Assembly (NCBI RefSeq): GCF_001905665.1
Contig: NZ_LIVX01000008.1
Coordinates: 62,001 to 126,000 of the forward strand
DNA from: Streptomyces sp. CB02261
Lineage (GTDB): Bacteria > Actinomycetota > Actinomycetes > Streptomycetales > Streptomycetaceae
Reading direction: 5' to 3'
Length of the DNA stretch: 64,000 nucleotides
The notes under the pieces were generated by a model. That model made no database searches. It had not been told where the DNA came from and saw only the letters and a list, made by a program, of their open reading frames with translations. The position numbers and the translations under genes were made by a program. Within the stretch, counting starts at the first letter, position 1, and every line of letters begins with the position of its first letter. Positions 35,736 through 44,257 of this stretch are shown here, piece after piece.

Positions 35736-36937
35736 AGAAGGGCGACACGATCGCGGGCTACCGCATCGTCACCGACAAGACCAACGCCAACGGGGGCAAG
35801 TGCGTCTGGGCCTTCGCCGAGAAGGACGGGGTCCAGTACTTCATCAAGCAGTTCCTCGAACCCAAGCGCCCCCGCGACGACGCCGCCGACTCGGCGAGCG
35901 TGCGGATCCGCCGTGAGGTGGCCCGGGAGTTCGAGCAGCGGCACCGCAAGATCATGAAGCGGCTGCGGCCGGACACGCTCGGCGGGGGCAACCTCGTGCT
36001 CGCCACCGACTTCTTCTACGAGGGCAGCACCTACTACAAGGTCACGGAGCGGATCGACACCTCCAGCCTCGACCAGCCCGACACCCTGGAGCCGCGGCCT
36101 AAGATGGTGCTGCTCAAGACGCTCGGCGCGAGTCTCAAGCAGCTCCACGAGACCGGCACCGTCCACGGGGACCTCAAGCCGCTGAACGTGCTGGTGCAGA
36201 AGCGGGAGGGGGCCGCGTTCCACTCGGCGCGGCTCATCGACTTCGACGACTCCTACGACTCCGGGGACCCCCCGAAGCCGGACGACATCTCGGGCGACTC
36301 CGTCTACGGCGCACCGGAGTGGCGCCGCTATCTCCAGGACGACGGCTCGGCCGGCCCGAAGGACCTCACCTGCGCCGTCGACATCTTCGCGCTCGGCCTC
36401 ATGACCCATCTGTACGTGGTGGGTCACCTCCCCTCGTACGACGAGAGGTTCGGCTCGCCCGCCGACGCCGTGAACGCCGGGGAGGAGCTGCGGCTCGACC
36501 CGCGCCTCTCGGACGAGCTGCTCGGTCTGCTGCGCCGGATGACCGCCGCCGACCCCCGTACCCGTCCGGACGTCTCCGTCTTCCTGGCCACGCTCGCCGA
36601 CCCCGCCGTGTGCACGCTCCAGCACCGCCGGCCCGGCACGACGGCCCCGGGGGTTCCGGCGCCCCGGCCCGGGTCCGCCGCCACGTCCACCTCCCCGCCC
36701 GCGTCCGGGGAGCGGCGCCCGAGCCGTATCAAGTCCAGCTTCGGGCGGCGGAAGGAGACCACCGCGACCCCGCCGCCCGCCGCCCCCGCGCCCACGCCTC
36801 CTCCCCCGGCGGCCGAGAAGCCGGTGCCGGCACCGGCACCGGCTGCGGAACCGGAGGCGGCACCCTCCCCCGCGCCGGGCACGTCCCGCGTCCGCATCAA
36901 CCTCGGCGGTCGCCGCGGCGACCGCCGCACCCCCTGA
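35732..36937 (+). CDS. Ser/Thr protein kinase-like protein with DFD motif (TerY-P type)
   Basis: 401 residues. The glycine-rich loop is irregular (DKTNANGGKCVWAF). The catalytic Lys39 lies in YFIKQF, the catalytic loop is VHGDLKPLNVLV with Asp147 and Lys149, and DFG is replaced by Asp170-Phe-Asp172-Asp (LIDFDDS). A GAPEW sequence follows. No transmembrane or PASTA domain is present; the C-terminal 120 residues are Pro/Ala-rich. The form resembles kinases of the TerY-P triad. The kinase lies between a PP2C gene and a vWA gene, the triad order. It probably phosphorylates the vWA or zinc-finger partner, but this is inference. Confidence 0.9.
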   Translation: MKKGDTIAGYRIVTDKTNANGGKCVWAFAEKDGVQYFIKQFLEPKRPRDDAADSASVRIRREVAREFEQRHRKIMKRLRPDTLGGGNLVLATDFFYEGSTYYKVTERIDTSSLDQPDTLEPRPKMVLLKTLGASLKQLHETGTVHGDLKPLNVLVQKREGAAFHSARLIDFDDSYDSGDPPKPDDISGDSVYGAPEWRRYLQDDGSAGPKDLTCAVDIFALGLMTHLYVVGHLPSYDERFGSPADAVNAGEELRLDPRLSDELLGLLRRMTAADPRTRPDVSVFLATLADPAVCTLQHRRPGTTAPGVPAPRPGSAATSTSPPASGERRPSRIKSSFGRRKETTATPPPAAPAPTPPPPAAEKPVPAPAPAAEPEAAPSPAPGTSRVRINLGGRRGDRRTP

Positions 36938-36951
36938 CAAGGAGAACCACC

Positions 36952-37662
36952 ATGAACGACTCCCGCGGGCAGTACCAGGGCAATCTGCAGTACGCCGTCG
37001 ACATCGCGCTGTGCATCGACGCGACCGGCAGCATGAACCCCGTCCTCGGCACGGTGAAGTCGAGCGCCCTCCAGTTCCACCAGCGGCTCGACGACGTGAT
37101 GGCGAAGAAGGGGAAGTCCATCAGCCAGCTGCGGCTGAAGGTCATCGCCTTCCGTGACTTCGGCGACGACCCGTCGGACGCGATCGAGGAGACCGACTTC
37201 CTCCACCTCCCGGCCCAGGCCTCCGAGTTCGAGCGGTTCGTCAGCGGCATCGAGGCCGGAGGCGGCGGCGACTACCCGGAGTCCGGCCTCGAAGCCCTCG
37301 CCCTGGCCATCAACTCCCCCTGGGAGACCGGACTCGACCGCAGGCGCCATGTGATCGTGATGTTCACGGACGCGTCCGCGCACGCCCTCGGAACGGTCGG
37401 CGCCGACGCCGCCACCTACCCGCGGCACATCCCCCGCAGCATGGACGACCTGTTCGAGCAGTGGGGCTACGCCCGCAGCCAGTCCTCGGTCATGGAGCAG
37501 TCCGCCAAGCGTCTCGTGCTGTTCGCGCCGGAGGAGGCCCCCTGGTCCGACCCGATCGCCGAGGAGTGGGACCTCACCCTCCACTTCGCCTCCAAGGCGG
37601 GCGAGGGCCTGGAGGAGTTCGAGATGGACGAGATCATCGAGACGATCGCGAACAGCCTGTGA
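36952..37662 (+). CDS. von Willebrand factor A domain protein (TerY-like)
   Basis: 236 residues, all one vWA domain. The metal-ion-dependent adhesion site is ALCIDATGSMNP (Asp23, with Thr25, Ser27), GGGGDYPES around residue 107 and VIVMFTDAS with Asp140. There is no signal or membrane segment, so it is cytoplasmic. vWA proteins bind partners through a bound metal ion. The gene follows the kinase by 14 bases, and its stop overlaps the next GTG start by four bases. Confidence 0.92.
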   Translation: MNDSRGQYQGNLQYAVDIALCIDATGSMNPVLGTVKSSALQFHQRLDDVMAKKGKSISQLRLKVIAFRDFGDDPSDAIEETDFLHLPAQASEFERFVSGIEAGGGGDYPESGLEALALAINSPWETGLDRRRHVIVMFTDASAHALGTVGADAATYPRHIPRSMDDLFEQWGYARSQSSVMEQSAKRLVLFAPEEAPWSDPIAEEWDLTLHFASKAGEGLEEFEMDEIIETIANSL

Positions 37663-38174
37663 GTCTGGAGTGGGACGGCTTCCACCTGACCCTGGGGCGT
37701 GACGGACTCCAGTTCGTCTGGGGCGGCAGAAGCATCTTCGAGGCCGGGGTGACGGACTGCGTCTCGGCCTCGCTCCGCCGTCCGAAGGAGGCGGGCGAGG
37801 GGCACCGGCTCGTCTTCCGGTTCCGGTTCCCCGGCGTCGCCGCGGGGACCGAGTCGGTCGTCATCCGCGTCGACGTTCCTCCCGCCGCCGTGGAGCCGGC
37901 CCAGCGCTTCATGGGCGTGCTCTGGAGGGACTACTCGGTGCCGGACCAGGCCGACGCGGAGATAGAGGCGGAGGCCGGGGGCGAGCCCGAGAAGGGGGCC
38001 GAGCAGGAGACGGCCGCCGACGCGGGTCCGGGAGCGGTGGCCGAGACGACCTCGGACGCACCCGAGCTGGCGCGGGTCCCCGAGGGGCGCGGCTGGATCG
38101 TCAATCCCGTCGGGCCGCGGTCCGAGGAACTCTTCCGGGACGTGATGGCGCGTCTCGTGAACAGCGAACGCTAG
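37659..38174 (+). CDS. acidic protein of unknown function, coupled to the vWA gene
   Basis: 171 residues from a GTG overlapping the previous stop (GTGA). The first 90 residues are a beta-rich fold (LEWDGFHLTLGRDGLQFVWG, then VVIRVDVPPAAVEPAQRFMG). Residues of about 95-135 are Glu/Ala-rich and disordered. The last part (GRGWIVNPVGPRSEELFRDV) is a short helix. No family is recognised. The tight coupling to the vWA gene suggests it works with that protein. Confidence 0.82.
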   Translation: MSLEWDGFHLTLGRDGLQFVWGGRSIFEAGVTDCVSASLRRPKEAGEGHRLVFRFRFPGVAAGTESVVIRVDVPPAAVEPAQRFMGVLWRDYSVPDQADAEIEAEAGGEPEKGAEQETAADAGPGAVAETTSDAPELARVPEGRGWIVNPVGPRSEELFRDVMARLVNSER

Positions 38175-38187
38175 GAGGGACGACAGG

Positions 38188-39231
38188 GTGGCGGGCTCTG
38201 CCAAGTGGAAGTGCAAGGACTGCGGCAGCAACACCGCGGCGGGGGCGGCGCCGTGCGACATCTGCGGGTCGACGCGCAAGGAGCCGATCGCGGCGGCGCC
38301 CGCCCCGTCGCGCCCGGCGGCGAAACGCCCGTCGCCCGCGCGCCCCTCCGGCGACTGGCTGTGCACGGTCTGCCGCGCCACCAACCCGTCACGGCGGCTC
38401 GACTGCGCGGGCTGCGGCAAGAGCTGGAGGACGAGCGGGGGCCCCGCCCCGAAGAAGACGACGCCGAAGCCGACGACCGCGAAACCCGCGACTCCGAAAC
38501 CGGCGACGACCAGGGCCACACCGTCCAAGGCGACACCGCCCCGGCCCGGCACCACCAGGAAGACGGCCCCCAAGCGGCCGACCCCGAAGCGGCCGGTCCC
38601 GCCGCGCACCGGCACCACGGGCGGGACCGGGGCCGGGGCCACGGGCCTCCTGTACCCGCCGCCGAGCAGCACCGGCTACACCCCGGCACCGCCGCGGACC
38701 ACGCCGCCGCCCCGGCGCACCCCGCCCGTGTACACCCCGCCCGTGTACACCCCGCCGTACCGGCCGCCGGCGAAGAAGAAGTCGAACGGCTGCATGGTCA
38801 GCTGTCTCAGCGTGGTGGGCGGTCTCGTCCTGCTCGGCATCCTGAACGGAGGGATCACCGCGATCGTCAGCTCCCTCGACGAGGCCGACCCGACGCCGAC
38901 GACGAGCACGGGGCCGACCGGCGTCGCCTGCCCCTCGCGGGTCGCGTCCACCCTGCCGAGCGGCGAGGGCGCCACGCTGGTCGAGGCGTTCCGCACGGAC
39001 GACCACCGGATCACCCTCTGCAAGACGACGGCGGGGAAGCTGTACTACTTCGGCGAGTTCAGAGACGGGCGCGAGAAGGGCATTTCGATGCCGGCGAAGA
39101 AGACGAGCGACGGGTACGAGGCGCGGAACAGCCCGTACCGGTACGTCATCAGCGGAGGCACCGTCTCCGTCTACAAGTCGGGCTCCCGCATCGCGCACGA
39201 GGAGCTCACCCCGGAACCCTCTCCGAGCTGA
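38188..39231 (+). CDS. membrane-anchored protein with two RanBP2-type zinc fingers
   Basis: 347 residues from a GTG after AGGAGGG. Two fingers of the form W-x-C-x2-C-x10-C-x2-C occur: Cys9, 12, 23 and 26, and Cys59, 62, 73 and 76. A long Lys/Thr/Pro-rich linker follows, with a small repeat VYTPPVYTPPYRPP. One transmembrane segment is at about 200-223 (VSCLSVVGGLVLLGILNGGI) after KKKSNG, so the zinc fingers should face the cytoplasm and the last 120 residues the outside. It is last in the cluster, separated from the preceding gene by 13 bases. It may tether the kinase/vWA complex to the membrane. Confidence 0.88.
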   Translation: MAGSAKWKCKDCGSNTAAGAAPCDICGSTRKEPIAAAPAPSRPAAKRPSPARPSGDWLCTVCRATNPSRRLDCAGCGKSWRTSGGPAPKKTTPKPTTAKPATPKPATTRATPSKATPPRPGTTRKTAPKRPTPKRPVPPRTGTTGGTGAGATGLLYPPPSSTGYTPAPPRTTPPPRRTPPVYTPPVYTPPYRPPAKKKSNGCMVSCLSVVGGLVLLGILNGGITAIVSSLDEADPTPTTSTGPTGVACPSRVASTLPSGEGATLVEAFRTDDHRITLCKTTAGKLYYFGEFRDGREKGISMPAKKTSDGYEARNSPYRYVISGGTVSVYKSGSRIAHEELTPEPSPS

Positions 39232-39261
39232 GCCCCTCGCCCGACGCGTCCGTGCCTGCGG

Positions 39262-39666
39262 CTACGCCTTCGGCTCCAGCCGCAGCGAGATCGAGTTGAT
39301 GCAGTACCGCTGGTCCGTGGGAGTGGGGTACCCCTCGCCCTCGAACACGTGGCCGAGGTGCGAGCCGCAGCGGGAGCAGCGGACCTCGGTGCGGAGCATG
39401 CCGTGGGAACGGTCCTCGATCAGCTCGACGGCGGAGCTGTCCTTCGGGTCGAAGAAGGACGGCCAGCCGCAGTGCGACGCGAACTTCTCGTTCGACGTGA
39501 ACAGCTCCGCGCCGCAGCCCCGGCAGGAGTAGACGCCCTGGGTGGTGGTGTCCGTGTACTCACCGCGGAAGGCGGGCTCGGTGCCCGCCTGGCGCAGCAC
39601 CTGGTACTCCGCCGGGGTCAGCTCCGCACGCCACTGCTCGTCCGGCTTCTCGACGTCGTACGCCAT
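39262..39666 (-). CDS. msrB: peptide-methionine (R)-S-oxide reductase MsrB
   Basis: 134 residues, the usual size. MsrB reduces Met-R-sulfoxide in proteins with thioredoxin. The zinc-binding pairs C-R-G-C and C-S-R-C are present, as is HCGWPSFF. The catalytic Cys lies in QRYCINSISLRL near the C-terminus. It is convergent with the zinc-finger gene and on the same strand as murC, 28 bases after its stop, so it may be read from the murC transcript. Confidence 0.96.
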   Translation of the reverse strand: MAYDVEKPDEQWRAELTPAEYQVLRQAGTEPAFRGEYTDTTTQGVYSCRGCGAELFTSNEKFASHCGWPSFFDPKDSSAVELIEDRSHGMLRTEVRCSRCGSHLGHVFEGEGYPTPTDQRYCINSISLRLEPKA

Positions 39667-39694
39667 GAGCTCGCTCCCTCTGCTGTTGCGACCG

Positions 39695-41086
39695 CTACTT
39701 CGACAGGTGGTCGAGGATCCGCGGACCGAGGTCCGTGACGTCTCCCGCGCCCATCGTCAGAACGAGATCACCGGGCCCGGCCATTCCCGCCACGACCTCC
39801 GGCACCGCGTTCTTGTCGTGGACCGGTGTCACGTCGGCGCCGGCCTGCCGCGCGGCGGTGATGATCAGCTCGCTGGTGATGCCCGGGATCGGGTCCTCGC
39901 GGGCCGGGTAGATGTCGAGGACCACGGACGCGTCGGCGAGGGCCAGCGCGTCGCCCATCTCCTTGCCCAGCTCCTGGGTGCGGGAGAAGAGGTGGGGCTG
40001 GAAGACGACGAGGAGCCGGGAGGCGCCGGCGGCGCCGCGCATGGCCTCCAGGTCGGCGGTCATCTCGGTGGGGTGGTGCGCGTACGAGTCGATGACCTGG
40101 ACGCCCCTGGCCTCGCCCTTGAGCTGGAGGCGGCGGCCGACGCCGGTGTAGGCGGTGAGGGCCTGGGCGAGCTCGGCCGGGTCGATGCCGACGCGGGCGC
40201 CGGCGGCGAGGGCCGCGGCGGCGTTGTGGGCGTAGTGGCGGCCCGGGACGGAGACGGTGAAGGTGTGCTCGACGCCGTCGAGGGCGACCGTCACCTCGCT
40301 CTTCATCCCGTTCGGGACGATCTTCAGGATGCGGGCGTCGGAGTCCTCGGTCTCGCCGACCGTGACGATGCTCAGGCCCTCGCGGTCCGCGACCCGGCGG
40401 GCCAGCTCACGGGCCCCCGCGTGCTCGCCGACGACGAGGGTGCCGCTGGGGCGGATCTTGGCGGTGAAGGCCTCGAAGGACTCGTAGATCTCGTCCATCG
40501 AGGCGTAGTTCGCGTGGTGGTCCAGCTCGACGTTGAGGACGATCGCGACCTCGGGGTCGTACTTCTGGAAGCTGCGGTCGCTCTCGTCGGCCTCGGCGAC
40601 GAAGACCTCGCCGTCGCCGTGCAGGGCGTTGGTGCCGGGGCCCGCGAGGTCGCCCCCGATGGCGTACGAGGGGTCGAGACCGAGCTCGGTGAGGGCGACG
40701 GCCAGCATGGAGGTGGTCGTCGTCTTGCCGTGGGTGCCGGCGACGGCGATGGCGCGCAGGCCGTCCATGAGGGAGGCGAGCGCGTCGGACCGGTGGACGA
40801 CGGGGATGCCGAGCTCGGCGGCGCGGGCCAGCTCGGGGTTGTCGGCGCGGATGGCGCTGGAGACGACGACGGCGGAGGCGTCGTCGGCGAGGTGCTCGGC
40901 GGCGTGGCCGATGTGCACGGTGACGCCCAGGGCGCGCAGGGACTCCGCGGTGGCGGACTCCTTGGCGTCGCTGCCGGCGACCTTGGCTCCGCGCTGGGCG
41001 AGGATCTTCGCGATGCCCGACATTCCGGCACCGCCGATGCCGATGAAGTGCGGCCGTTCCATGGCGGCAGGGATGGCGGGTGCCAT
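39695..41086 (-). CDS. murC: UDP-N-acetylmuramate--L-alanine ligase MurC
   Basis: 463 residues. MurC adds L-Ala to UDP-MurNAc in cytoplasmic peptidoglycan synthesis. PHFIGIGGAGMSGIAKILAQ is the typical N-terminal Rossmann motif, AVAGTHGKTTTTSMLAVAL is the Mur ligase ATP loop, and ADESDRSFQKYDPEVAIVLN and SYAHHPTEMTADLEAMRGAA follow. The start at 41086 has GGGGAGAG 7 bases upstream and gives MAPAIPAAMERPHFIG; an ATG at 41137 would add 17 residues without conservation. It is outside the usual division cluster, as in other Streptomyces. Confidence 0.97.
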   Translation of the reverse strand: MAPAIPAAMERPHFIGIGGAGMSGIAKILAQRGAKVAGSDAKESATAESLRALGVTVHIGHAAEHLADDASAVVVSSAIRADNPELARAAELGIPVVHRSDALASLMDGLRAIAVAGTHGKTTTTSMLAVALTELGLDPSYAIGGDLAGPGTNALHGDGEVFVAEADESDRSFQKYDPEVAIVLNVELDHHANYASMDEIYESFEAFTAKIRPSGTLVVGEHAGARELARRVADREGLSIVTVGETEDSDARILKIVPNGMKSEVTVALDGVEHTFTVSVPGRHYAHNAAAALAAGARVGIDPAELAQALTAYTGVGRRLQLKGEARGVQVIDSYAHHPTEMTADLEAMRGAAGASRLLVVFQPHLFSRTQELGKEMGDALALADASVVLDIYPAREDPIPGITSELIITAARQAGADVTPVHDKNAVPEVVAGMAGPGDLVLTMGAGDVTDLGPRILDHLSK

Positions 41087-41204
41087 GCGGATCTCTCCCC
41101 TGGGTGCGTTGCTGCGCACGTCGTCGTGGGTCGTCATGTGGCGTTGTGCGTCGTTGTGCGTCGTTGCGTGGAAGCCCCCAGCCTAGTGGCTTCCGCCGGG
41201 TGGC

Positions 41205-41241
41205 CCCGGGTCCGCGCCCCTGCGCGGGGCGTGGACCCGGG
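41205..41241. terminator. hairpin between the 41250 gene and murC
   Basis: CCCGGGTCC-GCGCCCC pairs with CGGGGCGTGGACCCGGG with one G-T wobble, about 16 pairs around TGCG. It lies 8 bases beyond the stop of the upstream gene, between it and the murC promoter, so murC is likely a separate transcript. Confidence 0.82.
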
Positions 41242-41249
41242 CGGGGTGG

Positions 41250-41732
41250 CTACTCGTCCGGCTGCTCGCTGTGGGCGAAGAGCTTGAGCACGGGGACCCC
41301 CACCTTGTGGCGGGCCCTGGAGGCCCAGTCCCGGTGGAAGAACTCCTCCACGTAGTGCGGGGCGGTGAGGACGATCACCTCGTCCGCCTTCGACTCGTCG
41401 ACCACCGCCTTCATCTTGTCGAGCGGGTGGTCCTCGACGACCTGGCCGACCGCTTCGCAGCCGGCGTCTCTCAGGGCCCGGAGCGAGTGCTCCAGGGCCA
41501 GCTCGGCGGGGACCCTGGCCTCCTTGCCCTCCGGCTCGTCGCCCTCGCGGGCGGCTTCCTTCAGTTCGCCCATGGCGACGTCGTCGATGGCACGCAGCAG
41601 TACGTCGGCCTGGTCACCACGCGGCTGCATCAGAACGATGAAGGACATGCCCTCGTCGCCGTGCAGCGTGGTGACGAACTCCACGTCGACGGACGTGAGG
41701 GGCTTCTCGATCATCAGAACGCTTGTGAACAC
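41250..41732 (-). CDS. conserved Streptomyces protein, single-domain alpha/beta, possible stress-type fold
   Basis: 160 residues from a GTG (VFTSVLMIEKPLTSVDVEFV). The sequence alternates strands and helices: LVQPRGDQADVLLRAIDDV-type helices, then DHPLDKMKAVVDESKADEVI and LTAPHYVEEFFHRDWASRAR. This layout recalls universal-stress-like or USP-related Rossmann folds (a D-E-V-I-V-L-T strand after a helix), but ATP-binding glycines are absent. Homologues have been labelled indole-3-glycerol-phosphate synthase; none of the TrpC motifs is present. It is a separate unit from murC, with a hairpin between. Confidence 0.82.
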   Translation of the reverse strand: MFTSVLMIEKPLTSVDVEFVTTLHGDEGMSFIVLMQPRGDQADVLLRAIDDVAMGELKEAAREGDEPEGKEARVPAELALEHSLRALRDAGCEAVGQVVEDHPLDKMKAVVDESKADEVIVLTAPHYVEEFFHRDWASRARHKVGVPVLKLFAHSEQPDE

Positions 41733-41838
41733 CTCTGGAGCCCTTCTGCGGAAACCATCCTTCCCCGTGCCCGCACGGGGTCTGCGACAGTAAGTGTGCC
41801 CAGCGGACGGTAAGCGGAACGACAAATTCCGCCGATTG

Positions 41839-42630
41839 TCAGATCCGACGGTATCGGGTGAAGAGGAAGCCGTCCCGCTCCAGCACCGATGCCACGGCGA
41901 AGCGTGTCGGGACGGCCACCGAGGGGCCCCCGGCGATCCTCTGGGCGCTCCCCGCCGTCATCGTCGGCGAGACCGTCAGGCACAGCTCGTCGAGTGCGTC
42001 CGCCGCCACGAACTGCCCCAGCAGCCTGGGCCCGCCCTCGGTCAGCTGGCGCCTGAGTCCCCGCTCCGCGAGCACCGCCCTGGCACGGACCGGCTCCACC
42101 CCCGCCCCGTCGCCCGCCACCAGCACCTCGGCGCCGGCCGCGCGGGCGGCCGCGACCCGGTCGGCCGGGGCCGCGGCCCCGGTGAGGACCAGGGTCGGCA
42201 CCAGCGGCGCGGTGAAGAGCGGAAGCGAGAAGTCCAGGTTCAGGGAGGCGCTGACCACGGCGATCACGGGCGCCGGCCCCTGCCCCGCGTCCGCGCGCCG
42301 GGCCGCGAAGGCCTCACGCGCGCGTGCCGGGCGGTAACCCTCCAGGCGTACCGTTTCCGCACCCACGACGACGACGTCGGCGAGAGCCCGCAGGGTGCCG
42401 AAGATCCGCATGTCGGTCTCGGAGGAGAGCGGCTGGGAACGCCCGTCGTGCTGCCCCGCCCCGTCGAGCGAGGACACCATGTTGGCCCGCAGCCACGAGC
42501 CCCCGGCGGGGAGCTCGGGATAGACGTAGGCGTCGGCGAGCTCGTCGAGGGACCACTCGCGGGCCTCGCCGGCCCCCTCGGCGGCGGTCTCCCGGGCTGT
42601 CATGTCCGTCACAGGGAACAGTCGTCGCAT
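41839..42630 (-). CDS. RibD C-terminal-like pyrimidine reductase family protein
   Basis: 263 residues, cytoplasmic. Reductase features: RANMVSSLDGAGQHDGRSQP, then IFGTLRALADVVVVGAETVR, and a C-terminal LTEGGPRLLGQFVAADALDE with G-G-P as in RibD reductases. The family reduces the ribose side chain of 5-amino-6-ribosylaminouracil with NADPH, but paralogues also act in other pathways; no other riboflavin genes are nearby. It is divergent from zapE, with 36 bases between starts, so the promoters overlap. Confidence 0.9.
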   Translation of the reverse strand: MRRLFPVTDMTARETAAEGAGEAREWSLDELADAYVYPELPAGGSWLRANMVSSLDGAGQHDGRSQPLSSETDMRIFGTLRALADVVVVGAETVRLEGYRPARAREAFAARRADAGQGPAPVIAVVSASLNLDFSLPLFTAPLVPTLVLTGAAAPADRVAAARAAGAEVLVAGDGAGVEPVRARAVLAERGLRRQLTEGGPRLLGQFVAADALDELCLTVSPTMTAGSAQRIAGGPSVAVPTRFAVASVLERDGFLFTRYRRI

Positions 42631-42666
42631 CCTCGCAGTCTGACATGGCGCTTACAGTGGGGAACT

Positions 42667-43752
42667 GTGTCGACCCGTGCCCTCACCGAAGCCGCTTCCG
42701 CCTCCGCGGCCCCGCTCTCGCTCTGCTCCCGAGAGCCCCACGTCCCCGCGGACCGTCTCGTCGCGGAGATGGTGCCGCCGCCGCGCTTCGACTCCGTACG
42801 GTTCGACACGTACCTCCCCGACCCGAACCAGCCCAGCCAGACGGACGCCGTCAAGGTCCTGAGCTCCTTCGCCGAGGGCCTGGGCGGAGCGCACGCCTCC
42901 GGTGCCGGGAAGCGCCGCTGGTTCGCCAGGAAGCCGGCCGCCCCGACCGGGCCGCGCGGGGTATACCTGGACGGCGGGTACGGCGTCGGCAAGACCCACC
43001 TGCTCGCCTCGCTGTGGCACGCGACCCCCGCGGAGCCCTCGCTGAAGGCGTTCGGCACCTTCGTCGAGCTGACCAACCTGGTCGGCGCGCTCGGCTTCCA
43101 GCAGACGGTGAAGACCCTCAGCGAGCACCGTCTCCTCTGCATCGACGAGTTCGAGCTCGACGACCCGGGCGACACCGTCCTCGTCTCCAGCCTGCTCGGC
43201 AAGCTCGTCGAATCGGGTGTCGCGCTCGCCGCCACCTCCAACACCCTGCCCGGCAAGCTCGGCGAGGGCCGCTTCGCCGCCGCCGACTTCCTCCGCGAGA
43301 TCCAGGGCCTCTCCGCCCACTTCCGGCCGCTGCGGATCGACGGCGAGGACTACCGCCACCGCGGTCTCCCCGAGGCCCCCGCGCCCTACTCCGACCAGGT
43401 CGTCACGGAGACCGCGTACGCGACGCGCGACGCCTCCCTCGACGACTTCCCGCACCTGCTCGAACACCTGGCCAAGGTCCACCCCAGCCGGTACGGCGCG
43501 CTCACCGACGACCTCGCCGCGGTCTGCCTCACCGACGTGCGGCCCGTCCCCGACCAGTCGACGGCGCTCCGCCTGGTCGTCCTGGCCGACCGGCTGTACG
43601 ACCGCGAGATACCCGTCCTCGCCTCCGGCCTGCCCTTCGACCGGCTCTTCAGCGACGAGATGCTGAACGGCGGGTACCGCAAGAAGTACTTCCGGGCGAT
43701 CTCCCGGCTCACCGCGCTCGCCCGCGACGCGAAGGGGCTGGTCGCGCAGTAA
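42667..43752 (+). CDS. zapE: AFG1/ZapE-family ATPase
   Basis: 361 residues from a GTG. The P-loop is YLDGGYGVGKTHLLASLWHA, followed by LCIDEFELDDPGDTVLVSSL (Walker B with E-L-D-D), TSNTLPGKLG and DFLREIQGLSAHFRPLRIDG. These match AFG1-like ATPases such as ZapE, which modulates FtsZ in E. coli; the actinomycete role is untested. TACAGT at 42653-42658 lies 9 bases before the GTG and no ribosome-binding site is present, so the mRNA may be leaderless. Confidence 0.93.
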   Translation: MSTRALTEAASASAAPLSLCSREPHVPADRLVAEMVPPPRFDSVRFDTYLPDPNQPSQTDAVKVLSSFAEGLGGAHASGAGKRRWFARKPAAPTGPRGVYLDGGYGVGKTHLLASLWHATPAEPSLKAFGTFVELTNLVGALGFQQTVKTLSEHRLLCIDEFELDDPGDTVLVSSLLGKLVESGVALAATSNTLPGKLGEGRFAAADFLREIQGLSAHFRPLRIDGEDYRHRGLPEAPAPYSDQVVTETAYATRDASLDDFPHLLEHLAKVHPSRYGALTDDLAAVCLTDVRPVPDQSTALRLVVLADRLYDREIPVLASGLPFDRLFSDEMLNGGYRKKYFRAISRLTALARDAKGLVAQ

Positions 43753-43785
43753 CTTGGGGGCCGTACCCGATCGAAAGGGATTCAC

Positions 43786-44211
43786 ATGGCCACCGTGCGT
43801 CACGCACACACCGTCTGGCAGGGCGACCTCCTCAAGGGCTCCGGAGTCGTCACCCTCGACTCCTCCGGTCTCGGCTCGTACGACGTCTCCTGGCCGGCCC
43901 GGACGGAGGAGCCGAACGGCAAGACCAGCCCCGAGGAGCTGATCGCCGCCGCGCACTCCTCCTGCTTCTCGATGGCCTTCTCCAACATCCTGGCCAAGGC
44001 CGGCAACGCGCCGACCCGCCTGGAGACCAAGGCCGACGTCACCTTCCAGCCCGGCGAGGGCATCACCGGCATCCACCTGACCACGCGCGGCGAGGTGCCG
44101 GGGCTCGACGCGGACCAGTTCCAGTCGCTCGCCGAGGACGCCAAGAAGAACTGCCCGGTCAGCCAGGCGCTCACGGGCACGACGATCACCCTCACCGCCG
44201 AACTGGTCTGA
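43786..44211 (+). CDS. OsmC family peroxiredoxin
   Basis: 141 residues. The two redox Cys are Cys60 in AAAHSSCFSMAF and Cys123 in KKNCPVSQAL, the OsmC arrangement. ARTEEPNGKTSPEELIAAAH is typical. It reduces organic hydroperoxides. Its ATG follows GAAAGGGA at about 5 bases, 33 bases after zapE, so it can be co-transcribed. Confidence 0.95.
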   Translation: MATVRHAHTVWQGDLLKGSGVVTLDSSGLGSYDVSWPARTEEPNGKTSPEELIAAAHSSCFSMAFSNILAKAGNAPTRLETKADVTFQPGEGITGIHLTTRGEVPGLDADQFQSLAEDAKKNCPVSQALTGTTITLTAELV

Positions 44212-44257
44212 CCGACCGTCAGCTCCGGCGCCACATGAGGCCGTTGTGGCCCGCATG

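Noticed and set aside
41250..41732. Indole-3-glycerol-phosphate synthase
   Set aside because: Homologues may carry this label, but the length is 160 residues and none of the TrpC barrel motifs is present.
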